A stretch of DNA of 47,222 nucleotides from Acidobacteriota bacterium (lineage in GTDB: Bacteria; Acidobacteriota; Terriglobia; Bryobacterales; Bryobacteraceae): assembly GCA_005808475.1 (NCBI GenBank), contig SYLY01000153.1, positions 1-47,222 on the forward strand, in the 5' to 3' direction. Numbering within the stretch: the first letter of the stretch is position 1; the number at the start of each line of letters is the position of its first letter. The notes beneath the pieces are model-generated. The model saw nothing but the letters and a program-made list of their open reading frames with translations. It did not search any database and was not told the DNA's origin. This document shows, in pieces, positions 25,102-34,600 of the stretch. The position numbers were made by a program, and so were the translations under genes.

Positions 25102-25890
25102 CCCCAGCAACGCGACCCCGATCGCCGCGATCCCGAGAAACGTCCCGAACGGCAGTTCGTAACTCGCCAGATCCTTCTTCTTCCACGCCGCGTAGCCGGC
25201 CCCCAGCACGGTCCCCAAGATGCACCCCGCGAAGATCGCCAGTAACACGCGCATGCCGAGGAACGCCCCCATCATCGCGACCATTTTCACGTCCCCGAAG
25301 CCCAACCCCTCGCGATGCCGCACCTTACCGTACAGCCACGCGACCCCCCACATCGACCCGCTCGCCACCGCCGCCGCCAGGCCCGCCTCGAACAGCGACA
25401 GCATCCGCGGACTCGGTCCCTGGCCCGTGTACAACGTCGCCAGCGCTCCCGCGATCCCGTCCTCCAGCGGAGCTACCCACGCCGCCGCCAAGCCGATCAC
25501 CAAGCCTCCCTTGGTGAACTCGTCCGGCAGCAGCCGCGTCTCGAGGTCGGAGAAGATCATCCCCACCTGCATCGCCGCGAACAGCATGAACTTGGCCGCC
25601 GCCGGCGACATGCCCCACTTCCACGCGCCCACCGCGAACAACAGTCCGGTGACCAGTTCCACCACCGGATAGCGCCAGTAAATCCCCGAACGGCAGTGCC
25701 GGCACCTTCCGCCGAGCCACGCATACGACAGCAGCGGCACGTTGTCGAACCAGTCGATCGGATGCCCGCACGCCACGCAGCGCGAGCCCGGCCAAACCAC
25801 CGAAAGGTCGCGCGGCCAGCGCCAGATGCAGACATTGAGGAAGCTCCCGATCAGCAGCCCGAACAGGAACGCGCACACGGCCTCGATCAC
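25099..25890 (-). CDS. pilD: Prepilin peptidase (type IV leader peptidase)
   Basis: A24-family aspartic membrane protease that trims, and usually N-methylates, type IV pilins and pseudopilins. It is 263 aa from GTG 25890 (GTG 25899 would add three residues). The start FLFGLLIGSFLNVCIWRWP and a cytoplasmic zinc-finger loop with CVAC and CRHC pairs are typical of the bifunctional form. The catalytic aspartates are in FSDLETRLLPD and GFGDVKM. It is the last gene of the HU-M50-GT2-GT4 chain and its GTG overlaps the upstream stop by 4 nt (GTGA). No pilin genes are in the window. Confidence 0.93.
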   Translation of the reverse strand: MIEAVCAFLFGLLIGSFLNVCIWRWPRDLSVVWPGSRCVACGHPIDWFDNVPLLSYAWLGGRCRHCRSGIYWRYPVVELVTGLLFAVGAWKWGMSPAAAKFMLFAAMQVGMIFSDLETRLLPDEFTKGGLVIGLAAAWVAPLEDGIAGALATLYTGQGPSPRMLSLFEAGLAAAVASGSMWGVAWLYGKVRHREGLGFGDVKMVAMMGAFLGMRVLLAIFAGCILGTVLGAGYAAWKKKDLASYELPFGTFLGIAAIGVALLG

Positions 25891-26768
25891 GCAAGGCACT
25901 CCCGGTAAGCCGCGACTGTCGCCTCGGCCATCCTCTCGATGGTGAACTCGCGCACGATCCGCTTCCGCGCCGTCTGGGCGAGTCTGGCCGCCAATTCCGG
26001 CTCCCGCTCGAGCAGCCGCGCCTTCTCCGTGATCGACTCGGGATCGTTTCGCGTCAGCAGTCCGGTGACGCCGTCGATCACCACCTCCGGGATGCCGCCC
26101 GTGTCGCTCGCCACCACGGGCACGCCCGCCGACATCGCCAACAGAATCCCCGATCCCAGCCCCTCCGAGCGGCTCAGATACAGGAACAGACGCGATCCGG
26201 GAAGATCGCTCAGCAGATCGTCCGATTGGCGCACTGGAAGATCCAATCGGCCGAGCAGGTCGCCGCCTTTAAGTGGATCGCTGAACCGCGGCGTCAGAAT
26301 GAGACCCGCCGGCGGTTTCGGTTCGAGAAGAGGCACACCATCATAGACGACGGAGATCCGCTTTTCGTCGACTCCCGCCGCCACCAGTTTCGACCCCACG
26401 AAGCGCGACACCGCCAGATACCGCGCCACGCGCGAGTACTTCCACCGCGACAAAATGTCGCGCTTGGGATCGAACGCAACCCGCCGCGACACCACCAGTG
26501 GAGTCCCCGCCGCGGCGATCGCCAGGGTGTGCGCCTTGGCATCGTGCGCGTGGACGATGTCGGCTCCGGCGGAACATCGGACCACGGCGACCAGGCTGCA
26601 CTCCTGCGCCTCGAACCCGCGCTCCGCGGCGCGCTCGAGCAGTGGCGATCCGGCTCGCGCCAGCAGCACTGGCTCGTGTCCCATCCGTTCGAGCTCGCCC
26701 AACAGATACAGCACCTGCCACTGTCCGCCGCGCATTTGGCGGCCCGTGTCCACGTGCAGGATCCGCAC
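25887..26768 (-). CDS. Glycosyltransferase family 4 (GT-B fold)
   Basis: Protein of 293 aa starting at GTG, one base after the stop of the GT2 gene. N-terminal MRILHVDTGRQMRGGQWQV and DIVHAHDAKA, and C-terminal SRSEGLGSGILLAMSAGVPVVASDTGGIPEVV with the nucleotide-sugar binding glutamates, mark a GT4 retaining transferase. It is shorter than the usual 350-400 aa; the linker around TPRFSDPLKGGDLL is compact, but the frame is intact. It probably adds sugars to lipopolysaccharide core or a related surface glycan, judging from the GT2 (WaaE-like) neighbour. Donor and acceptor are unknown. Confidence 0.85.
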   Translation of the reverse strand: MRILHVDTGRQMRGGQWQVLYLLGELERMGHEPVLLARAGSPLLERAAERGFEAQECSLVAVVRCSAGADIVHAHDAKAHTLAIAAAGTPLVVSRRVAFDPKRDILSRWKYSRVARYLAVSRFVGSKLVAAGVDEKRISVVYDGVPLLEPKPPAGLILTPRFSDPLKGGDLLGRLDLPVRQSDDLLSDLPGSRLFLYLSRSEGLGSGILLAMSAGVPVVASDTGGIPEVVIDGVTGLLTRNDPESITEKARLLEREPELAARLAQTARKRIVREFTIERMAEATVAAYRECLA

Positions 26769-26769
26769 G

Positions 26770-27516
26770 CTACCGTCCGAACCTCATGAAGCGCACCTTG
26801 GCGTATTTGACGAAGTTGTAGAACGCCGCCATGTAGGCGATGCACAATCCTTCCACGCCGTCCAGGAAACCGAGCTTCAGAAAATACGTGCGGAAGAACG
26901 TCCACAGCGGGTCGAACACCAGCCTGTGCCATCCCACATACTGTTTCAGGTCGATCATCTGCTCGGCCGCCAGCGTGGTGTAGCGGTCCATCGTGCGGAG
27001 ATGCTCGGAAAGCGAGTCGCAGGTGAAATGGAGCAGGTTCGAATCGAGGTGTCCCACGCTGCCCTCCACTTTGACCGATTCGTGGACGTAGTCGCCGACC
27101 CACTGGGCCTTGCGCCGGTCGAACAGGCGCACCTTGCGGTCGGGATACCAACCCGAGTGGAGGATCCAGCGGCCGAGGTACTGGGCGAGCCGCGGCATCG
27201 TATAAGCGTCGTGCCGGGGACCCTCCTTCTTGATCCGCCAGATCTCGGCCTCGAGCGCTTCGCTGAGGCTCTCGTCGGCGTCGATCGACAGAATCCAGTC
27301 GTTGGCGGCGCGTTCGGAGGCGGTGTTCTTCTGGCCGGCGTAACCGAGCCACGAAGCTTCCACCACGCGCGCGCCGAGCTTTTCGGCGATCTCGACGGTG
27401 CGGTCGGTGGAGCCGCTATCCACCACCACGATCTCGTCGCAGCAACGCAGGCTCTCGATGGCTCGAGCGATGTTGCGCTCCTCGTTCAACGTGATGATGG
27501 TGGCCGAGAGCTTCAT
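26770..27516 (-). CDS. Glycosyltransferase family 2, WaaE/KdtX-like
   Basis: Protein of 248 aa. The start MKLSATIITLNEERNIARAIESL, the DEIVVVDSGSTDRT motif and DWILSIDADESLS (metal-binding DAD) are those of inverting GT-A enzymes. RLAQYLGRWILHSGWYPDRKVRLF and VHESVKVEG resemble the lipopolysaccharide core beta-1,4-glucosyltransferase WaaE group. ATG 27516 overlaps the M50 protease stop by 4 nt; an in-frame TTG two codons upstream is less likely. The C-terminal hydrophobic stretch suggests membrane association. It forms a likely pair with the GT4 gene directly downstream. Confidence 0.9.
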   Translation of the reverse strand: MKLSATIITLNEERNIARAIESLRCCDEIVVVDSGSTDRTVEIAEKLGARVVEASWLGYAGQKNTASERAANDWILSIDADESLSEALEAEIWRIKKEGPRHDAYTMPRLAQYLGRWILHSGWYPDRKVRLFDRRKAQWVGDYVHESVKVEGSVGHLDSNLLHFTCDSLSEHLRTMDRYTTLAAEQMIDLKQYVGWHRLVFDPLWTFFRTYFLKLGFLDGVEGLCIAYMAAFYNFVKYAKVRFMRFGR

Positions 27517-28418
27517 TCCCAAATGCCGCGGATGGTCATCGGGATCACGCTGAACGACAGGATCAGCATCACCGCGGCGCCCACGCCCAGCAACCTCCTA
27601 CCGGCGCCCAGCGGCGCGGTGTCATAGACGATGGGATGTTTCAGCGCGAAGAAGAAGAGCAGCACCGACCAGAGCAGCCAGCCCCAATACATCGTGGCGA
27701 GGAACAGCGCCACCAGACATGCGATGAAGAAGATCGACAGACGGCGGTGCCAGCTTCCAAAGAACGAGTAGAGGATGTGGCCGCCATCGAGCTGTCCGAT
27801 GGGCAGCAGATTCAGAGCGGTGGCCAACGCGCCGGCCCAGGCTGCTCGCGCCACCGGGTGGAGATAGATGTCGTCCGAGGCGACGCCGGGGAACAGCGCC
27901 GCCTCGAGCAGCCGCTGCAACAACGGCGCGCCGAAGTGGAGTTCGCTCTCGGCGCCAATCCCGGGGATCACCTTGGAATAGGCGACGCCGATCGCCATGG
28001 CCGGCGAAAGCACCAGGAATCCCGCGATCGGGCCCGCGATGCCGATATCGAACAGGTGCGCGCGGTAGTAGATCGGCGACCGGATCCGGATGAACGCTCC
28101 GAAGGTGCCGATCAGCGTGGGCGCGGGCATGAAGTACGGCAGCGACGCATCGACGTCGTAGTAAACGCACGCCAGATAGTGGCCGAGTTCATGCGCCAGC
28201 AAGATCCCGAGAAGCGTCAGCGAAAACGGCAGACCGTCGGCCCAGGCGGCCGGCGAATGCAGCAGCCGCGAGAAGGCCGGAAGATCGTCGTCGCTCAAGG
28301 GGGGTGCGTTGCCGGCGAAATTCCACGCCAAGCGGGCGCCCCACGCCGTGGATGTCACCAGCGTGAGTGCAAACAGCAGGGCATGCAGCCAGTAACGCGG
28401 TTTCCGCCGCCGGTCCAG
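27513..28418 (-). CDS. M50-family membrane metalloprotease (site-2 protease like), probable non-canonical start
   Basis: Intramembrane zinc protease with HELGH in LLAHELGHYLACVYYD and the third ligand in LNLLPIGQLDGGH, plus six or more hydrophobic helices. The first standard start codon is GTG 28358, but it would cut into the first membrane helix. In-frame sequence upstream (DRRRKPRYWLHALLFALTLV) is a basic N-terminus leading into that helix. A GGAGG sits at plus 28427-28431, just after the HU stop, and the only fitting codons are CTG at 28418 (8 nt away) or ATC at 28421. I therefore extend the gene to 28418 (301 aa); 28358 is the conservative start. The substrate is unknown; homologues cleave anti-sigma factors or other membrane proteins. 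Confidence 0.8.
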   Translation of the reverse strand: MDRRRKPRYWLHALLFALTLVTSTAWGARLAWNFAGNAPPLSDDDLPAFSRLLHSPAAWADGLPFSLTLLGILLAHELGHYLACVYYDVDASLPYFMPAPTLIGTFGAFIRIRSPIYYRAHLFDIGIAGPIAGFLVLSPAMAIGVAYSKVIPGIGAESELHFGAPLLQRLLEAALFPGVASDDIYLHPVARAAWAGALATALNLLPIGQLDGGHILYSFFGSWHRRLSIFFIACLVALFLATMYWGWLLWSVLLFFFALKHPIVYDTAPLGAGRRLLGVGAAVMLILSFSVIPMTIRGIWE

Positions 28419-28426
28419 GATGGGAA

Positions 28427-28431
28427 CCTCC
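28427..28431 (-). promoter_or_regulatory. Shine-Dalgarno that decides the M50 protease start
   Basis: GGAGG on the minus strand, 7 nt after the HU stop codon and 8 nt before an in-frame CTG at 28418. No ATG, GTG or TTG lies at a usable distance in that frame. Confidence 0.6.
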
Positions 28432-28438
28432 GTCCGGG

Positions 28439-28711
28439 CTAAGCTTCCAACGACTGGAGTTCTTTGCCGGGCTTGAACCGCACGGCTTTGCCCGGCGGAA
28501 TGGCGACCTCCGCGCCCGTACGCGGATTACGGCCGATGCCGGTCTTGCGCGGACGCACCGTGAAGATGCCGAAGCCGCGCAGTTCGATCCGCTCCCCCTG
28601 GCCGAGCGCGCGCTTCATCGACTCGAACACCGTTTCCACCGCCATCTCCGCTTTGGTCTTGGTAATCCCGGTGCGGCTTACCACTTCGTTGATGATGTCC
28701 AGCTTGATCAC
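28439..28711 (-). CDS. hup: HU/IHF-family DNA-binding protein
   Basis: Nucleoid protein of 90 aa, standard size. The family signature is GFGIFTVRPRKTGIGRNPRTGAEV region with the DNA-intercalating arm, preceded by the dimerisation helices (KTKAEMAVETVFESM). The start is GTG 28711, supported by GGAGG at plus 28719-28723 seven bases upstream; the residues MIKLDIINEVV then match the family N-terminus. It is divergent from the flavin reductase-like gene at 28779, and the 67-bp gap contains an imperfect ATAAG...CTTAT inverted repeat (28759-28775). HU is the first gene of the minus-strand chain running to 25099. Confidence 0.95.
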   Translation of the reverse strand: MIKLDIINEVVSRTGITKTKAEMAVETVFESMKRALGQGERIELRGFGIFTVRPRKTGIGRNPRTGAEVAIPPGKAVRFKPGKELQSLEA

Positions 28712-28778
28712 TTCAGCTCCTCCACGGACCGCTTTCGCGGCCAACCGCAAACCTCATGATAAGATTGAGCTTATTCTC

Positions 28779-29276
28779 ATGTCAAGGCGGTCCTCGGCCG
28801 GACGGCCGGTTGATGCGGCGCGATTTCGCCGCGCATGCTCCAAGTTTGCCACCGGAGTGGCCATCGCGACCGTGGTTTCCAGCGACGGCCAACCTCACGG
28901 AATGACCGTCAATTCGTTCACCTCGGTGTCGCTCGAGCCGCCCCTGGTGCTGGTGTGCGTGGACGCCGGCGGCAACATGGCGGGGCTGTTCGCGCAAGCG
29001 TCGCACTACGGGGTCAACGTGCTTCGCGAATCGCAGGCGGACCTTTCGAACCGCTTCTCTCAGCGCGGATTCGACCGCTTCGACAGCGTGGCGTGGACAC
29101 GCGGCGCCGCCGGCGTTCCGATGCTCGACGGCGCGCTGGCGCGGTTCGAGTGCGCGGTGCGTCATCGCGTGGTGGCGGGCGACCATTCGATCCTGATCGC
29201 CGAGGTCGTGGCGGCCGAATACGAGGACGGCGCCCCGCTTCTCTACTTCGACAGCGGCTACCGAGCCTTGCCGTAG
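28779..29276 (+). CDS. Flavin reductase-like FMN-binding split-barrel protein
   Basis: Protein of 165 aa of the flavin reductase (FMN-dependent, HpaC/NmoB-like) family. FRRACSKFATGVAIATV, HGMTVNSFTSVSLEPPLVLVCVD, NVLRESQADLSNRFS and GDHSILIAEV are typical. These small enzymes reduce free FMN/FAD with NAD(P)H, usually to feed a flavin-dependent monooxygenase; no monooxygenase gene is nearby. ATG 28779 gives the family-like N-terminus. It stands alone between divergent HU and a downstream pseudogene. Confidence 0.92.
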   Translation: MSRRSSAGRPVDAARFRRACSKFATGVAIATVVSSDGQPHGMTVNSFTSVSLEPPLVLVCVDAGGNMAGLFAQASHYGVNVLRESQADLSNRFSQRGFDRFDSVAWTRGAAGVPMLDGALARFECAVRHRVVAGDHSILIAEVVAAEYEDGAPLLYFDSGYRALP

Positions 29277-29375
29277 TCGCAAATCGTCAACGCCTCTCCG
29301 TCCCGCGGCGCGGCCGAGGCATGGAATCGGGCGAGCCGGACACTTGCGATTCAGTGGCCGGGCAAATAACATGGC

Positions 29376-30310
29376 ATGGCCGAACCCGATCCCATGCGCG
29401 AATTGCTGGCCAACCGGAGGCCGACGTCGAGATCGCGGAGCGGCCTTCGAAGCTCCGGGCGATGGAGGACGGGTTGCGGCCCAAGGAGTCGCACCATTGG
29501 CGGGTTCCGCTGCTGCTGATCGGGATATCGGCCTTTTTTTCCGCGAATTCGGCCGACCAGGATCGCGCTGGACGCAACGGTTTCCGCGGTGGACTTTCAG
29601 ACCGATCGCGAGGCGCTGCTGGCCAGGCGGAATCCGGAAGGGATCGAGGCGTTGGCCGACCCGGCCCGGATCGGTGACGTTGCAGGGGCTGCGCACGCCG
29701 GGGGGAGCCTCGGTGGAGTTGGAGCGGCTGTCGGTCACGGCGTTCCGCTTGCGGAGCAAGACCTCGGACTTCGAGTTGAACGTCGACGGCAAGGTGACAC
29801 TGGACGCCCATGGGGCGGGACCTTCGACCGGCGTCACACGGGCGCCGCGCGCGATTCGAGTGACAGGCGGCGTTGGCGATTCGAGAGTTGACGCTCGAGT
29901 CGCGTTCGCGCTGGGGGGACGGACCGGCGGCGGTCTCCCAGGTTGTCTCGAGCGTGCGCGGCGGCAGTCTGATCTTTGAGGAACTGGCGGCGCGGGAGCA
30001 CAAGCTGAGGGACGGGGAGGAACTGGTGCCGGGCGGCGTGACTGGCAACGCGCGGATGGGCGGGTTCGAGGGCGGCGAGTTCAAGTTACGGTTCGACGGC
30101 GACGTTCGCGGGGCTGGTTACTGGGCCCAAACCCGAGGAGGCGGAGAGGGAGGGTTGGAGGCCGGTCCGAAGGGGTACCGGCGGAATCTGATGCCCAGCG
30201 TGTTCGATTACTGGCGTTCGCGGCAGCCGGTGTTGATGTTGTGGGGGGCGGCGGGATCGCTGTTGGGACTGGTTCTTACTGCGCTGCGTTGGTTCAAGGT
30301 GGATTTGTAG
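29376..30310 (+). pseudogene. Membrane-anchored protein of unknown function, disrupted by several frameshifts
   Basis: Coding-like sequence runs through this segment but changes frame about four times. A start at ATG 29376 (MAEPDPMRELLAN) is followed in another frame by ADVEIAERPSKLRAMEDGL and a membrane helix WRVPLLLIGISAFF (to about 29540). A third stretch is ALDATVSAVDFQTDREALL (about 29560-29670), a fourth SVELERLSVTAFRLRSKTSD (about 29690-29870), and a fifth is AIRELTLESRSRW onwards, ending in a second membrane helix LMLWGAAGSLLGLVLTALRWF. The pieces read like one protein of roughly 300 aa with a helix at each end and a beta-rich middle. I do not recognise the family. A run of seven T (29534-29540) lies at one shift. 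Confidence 0.65.
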
Positions 30311-30337
30311 GATCACGGGAGTTCCGGCTCTGCGCTA

Positions 30338-31576
30338 TCAGAAACGGCCGCGCACGCAGAACTCCTCGAACGGACCTTCCGGGGGCTCCGAGCCGAACCG
30401 GAGCCGGTCCGAAGCGCCGGTGGCGATGGCTACGGCGTGGACGGCGATCCCGTCGTTGAAGGGGAAACAGCGGACCCACACGGGGCCGCTGGTGCGGCGC
30501 ACGCGGTCGATGAGCTGCTCGGTGGGTTCGGCGCGCGCGGCAAACTGACCGAACTTGCGGAACCAGAGGTAGCCGCAGTTATGCAGGATGGCGAGTGTGG
30601 CGAGTGTCAGCGCAAGACGGCGGTGGTCCAGCGCGGCGAAGGCGGCGCCCACGACGATGGCAAGACCGGCGCTCGCCAGATACAGGTGCCGGCTGGGGAC
30701 GCGATCCATATAAGTGAGGAAGCTGTAGGGGAGTAGTCCGGCCAGCGCCCACGCGCTGGCGAACAGGACCATCGCGCCGCTCCGGCGGGCGAACACGAGC
30801 ACGCCGGCGGCAACCAGTCCCCAGATCCACAGAAGGCGCACGAAGCTGTTCAGCATGGTCCATGCGAAGGGCGCGGAGAAGGAGAACGTGCCGTCGGTGT
30901 AGTGCTGATTCGCCGCGGCGCCGCTGACGCTGAGCCACGCGTAGACGGCCGATAGGGCGAACGCCGGCGCCAGGACCCAGAAGCGGCGGGCCGGGATTCC
31001 CGCGGCGAAAGCGGGGATCAGCAGAAGGGCCGGAGCCACCGCGGCGGATTCCTTGGACAGCAGCGCGAGCGCAAACGCCGCGTACGACGCCACGAGCCAC
31101 GCCCGGCGCGAGGTCTCGGTCCATTGGGCAAACGCCAGGAAAGAGGCGGCCACGAAGAGGAAGGCCAGCAGGTCCGGCAGAGCGGACGACCACATCACCG
31201 CTTCCTGATGCGCTTCATGGATGGCGAAGAACGCGGCGGCCGGCGCGGAGACTCGCCAGCCGATGCGGCGCCACGATCCGGCGGCCAACACCAGCAGTGA
31301 GGCGGCGATGTGGAGGGCGAGGCTGGCGGCGTTGTAGGCGAAGGCGGAGACGCCGAACAGGCGGTCGATCCAGGAGACCAGAATCAGACTGGTGGCCCGG
31401 CAGCGATAGAGGGGATCGAGGGCAAGCGCCGGCCAGCCGGACATGGAGCCGTACTCGCGCGCGAGGGCGATCTGGAGCCAATCGTCACTGATAAGCGGCA
31501 GCCGCAAGGTGGGCGCGTACGCAAGCGCGCAAAGCGCCACCACGAGCGGCAGCCGGTAAGCCGCCGGTATGGTCAC
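30338..31576 (-). CDS. Polytopic membrane protein, GT-C glycosyltransferase-like
   Basis: Protein of 412 aa with about ten membrane helices and a short soluble C-terminus. The N-terminal LPLISDDWLQIALARE carries an acidic pair after the first helix, as in the first extracytoplasmic loop of GT-C transferases (dolichyl-phosphate-mannose mannosyltransferase type, usually lipid-linked sugar donors). Later text such as LLSKESAAVAPALL and PSRHLYLASAGLAIVV also fits that group. Acceptor and donor are unknown. The start is GTG 31576, 30 nt after the secreted nuclease gene stop, on the same strand. No transcription signal was seen between them. Confidence 0.72.
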   Translation of the reverse strand: MTIPAAYRLPLVVALCALAYAPTLRLPLISDDWLQIALAREYGSMSGWPALALDPLYRCRATSLILVSWIDRLFGVSAFAYNAASLALHIAASLLVLAAGSWRRIGWRVSAPAAAFFAIHEAHQEAVMWSSALPDLLAFLFVAASFLAFAQWTETSRRAWLVASYAAFALALLSKESAAVAPALLLIPAFAAGIPARRFWVLAPAFALSAVYAWLSVSGAAANQHYTDGTFSFSAPFAWTMLNSFVRLLWIWGLVAAGVLVFARRSGAMVLFASAWALAGLLPYSFLTYMDRVPSRHLYLASAGLAIVVGAAFAALDHRRLALTLATLAILHNCGYLWFRKFGQFAARAEPTEQLIDRVRRTSGPVWVRCFPFNDGIAVHAVAIATGASDRLRFGSEPPEGPFEEFCVRGRF

Positions 31577-31606
31577 GAATCCCGTTACGATCCTGAGATA
31601 AGATTA

Positions 31607-34600
31607 TCACGGAGCGGCGGCAAACGTGGAATGGACCGCGGAGACTCCGCCGGCGGATGCGGCCGCCTCCACGGGCTGGCCGTTTCGCGTGCTTGGATCG
31701 ATGGAAACCCATACGTACGCACGCCCCACCGCGCCCGGCGGGAGCGTGGCGGTGCAGTCGGCTTCGGAGGTGCAGGTCCAGCCGGGGGGTAGAAATACGT
31801 TCGAGATGCGTCCGGACGCGGGAGGGGTGAAGACGACGGGGAGGCCGGCCAGAGGTTGCGCGGACCCGTTCCAGACGGAGATCTCGTACGCGATGACGCG
31901 ATCGGCGATCGGTTGGGAGAAGGCGGTCAAGCCCACGGCCAACGGCGGGGGTGTGAGATGGAAGGCCGCGACCGGCACGTCGTGATCGGAGATGCGCTCG
32001 GGACGTGAGGGATCGTTGCGGAGGATCTCGGGGAAATCCGCGTTGAAGTGCGCGTACCGGAGAGAGACGAAGCGGGAGCGGAGGTTGGCGGTGAACAGGA
32101 GTTGGTCGAGGGTTTGGATCGAGCCGCCGAAGACGTAGGAGTAGCGCCGCGCGGCGGGCGCGGATTCGGCGGCGTCGACGAGGGCGGGGTCCACCGCGGC
32201 GGGGCTCCATGCGGCGACGTGGGCGGCGGGTCCTTGCGTGCCGCGGATGGTGTTGACGACATCGGCATGGCCGTCGCTGAACGGGAAGGCGTTGAAGTCA
32301 CCCAGGACGACGATATGCTCGGAGGGATCGGCGGACTGGCGCGCCTGGACCAGCGCCGCGAGGTAGTCCGCCTGAGCCTGCCGCTTGGCGCGGATTCGGG
32401 GACCGTCCTCGGGATCGGCGAGATTGGTGAGGGAGCGCAGATGGTTGACTAAGGCAGTGACGCCGAGGCCATCGACAGAAGCGCGGAGGACGAGCGGCGG
32501 ACGGTCATTGAGAATTTCCGGACGGCCGGTACGCGGGTCGATGTAGGTAGCGTTGGAGCCTTCCTGCGTGACGCCTTCAACCCGGACACGGGCGGTCTTG
32601 ACCAGGAAGCCGACGTCGATGCCGCCAGGATCGTTGCCCTCGACCAGGTGGGCGGAGTATCGGGGGTTCACCCCGGCCGAGTCGGCGTTGACGCGATCGG
32701 CGATGGCTTGGAGAGCGGCGATGTTCTCGGCTTCCTGAACGCCGATGATGTCCGGGGAACGGAGAATGTCGCGGATGGCAAGAGATACCTTGCGGAGGCG
32801 GCGTTCGAACGCGGCGGGCGTGAGGACGATGTCGCCCACGCCGGGGTCGTCCGCGGTGTCGAAGAATCGCTCCAGGTTGAACGAGGCGACGGTGAACTGT
32901 CCGGGTTCGGGCTCCGGGAGTGGCGCCGCGGCTGGTAGTGGCGGCGAGGCGAGCGGAGCTCCAGGATCGGGGATGAGGGTGTAGGCGCGGAAGCCGAAGT
33001 CGAGCACGCCAGTCAGATCCGTGAGCACGGCTCCGGCGGCTGGATCGATGCCGCCGGCGACGCGGAGGATTTCGGGGTTGGCGTCCCAGCGAGGGATGCA
33101 GCAAGCGGCCGAGTCCGGGAGAGGGTCGTTGGCGTCGAGTCCCGGTTCTCGATAGGGGCGAGCGCCGGAGGCCACCCCGAGGAAGACGCCGTTGGAGGTG
33201 GCCGTGGCATCGCGTTCGAGTATGGAGCCTCCAGCGGGGCCGGTCACCAGCAGCGAGTCGACGCGGACGCGCATGGCCTCGAGCCGTTCTTCCGGTGCGC
33301 CTTCGATAGGTACGGGCGGCGGGAGAGGGACGGCGCCCAGGCGGGCGGCGATGACGGGCTGCGTGAGCTCGGTGAGCGGCGGGCTGGAGGGATCGGCGGC
33401 GGGTCGAAATTCGGTGACGGTCCCTCGCAGCCGGAGGAGGGTTCCGGTTGGCGCGGATTCGAAGTCGAAGGCCGTTCCGGTGAATACGAAGATGCCGTCG
33501 GAGGTGGCCGGATCGGCGTCATCGCCTCCCGGGGCCGACTGTAGGAACAAGCCATTCGACTTGCGCGCCGTCACCACGCCTTCGGTCAGCACGACACGGC
33601 CGGGGTAGGGCGATTCGGGGCCGGCGCCCTGGATCTGGCCGATTCGGCCGGGGTCGTCGCCCGTGATGACGATCGTGGCGCGCGGCTGGACGAGGAGCGC
33701 GCCTTCGATGTTGGAGGCTTCGACGAGGATGGTCTCGTCGGGCTCGAAGTCACGGTCGCCGAGGACAGTGATGTCGAAGTTGACGCGGGTTTGCCCGCTG
33801 GGGATCGTGAGGCGGGCGGCGGCGCAGGGCGTGTAGTCGACGCCAGAGGTGGCCGTGCCTCCGGTTACGGCGATATCGAAGGAGACGGGGCGCGCGGACG
33901 GAGTGTCGAGCGTCGCCGCGACGGAGGCTATGGTGGATCCGGCGTCGCCTTCCTCCAGGGTGAGCCCGGAGATCGAAAGGCCCACCGGCGCGGAAGGGGT
34001 GAGGGTGAAGTCGTCGATGGCGAGGCCGTCGTCGGCTCCCGTGGCGTCGAAGTCGAGCCACCGAATCCAGAGGGTGGAGCCGTAGGGTACGGCGGCGCTG
34101 AGAGAAGCACTGCGTTCCGAGCGGGCGGAGACGGCTCCGGTGGCGGGTCCTTGGAGGGGAGCTGTGAAGCTGAGGTCCGGCGATGCGGTCCAGGCGCCGG
34201 GTTGATCGAGGGAGGAGGCGTCGACGCGGTACTGGAAGTCGAGCGAGTCGCGGCGGTTCAGGCCACCGAGGCGGAACTGCCTGCCCGTGTAGGCGATGGC
34301 GAAGCGGGTGATGGGGCGGCCGGTTCGATTGACGAAGCAGGCTCCGACGGTGGAGACGAGGCTGCCACTGCGCAAGGTTCCGAGAGCGCGGTCCGAAGAA
34401 CCGGGTGCGCCGTAGGAGTAGGTGTCGCCGGAGTTATTGGATCCGTCGCCGGCGGAGTATGCCGCATCGGCATTGACGCCGGATTCGAGGAAAAGCCAGC
34501 CCGGCGGAGTCTGGCCCGAGGAGCCGGCCGCGGCAAGGGTGTCGAAGTCCTGAAGGTAGGCGCGGTCCAGCGATTCGATGGGGAGGCACTGCGCGGAAGC

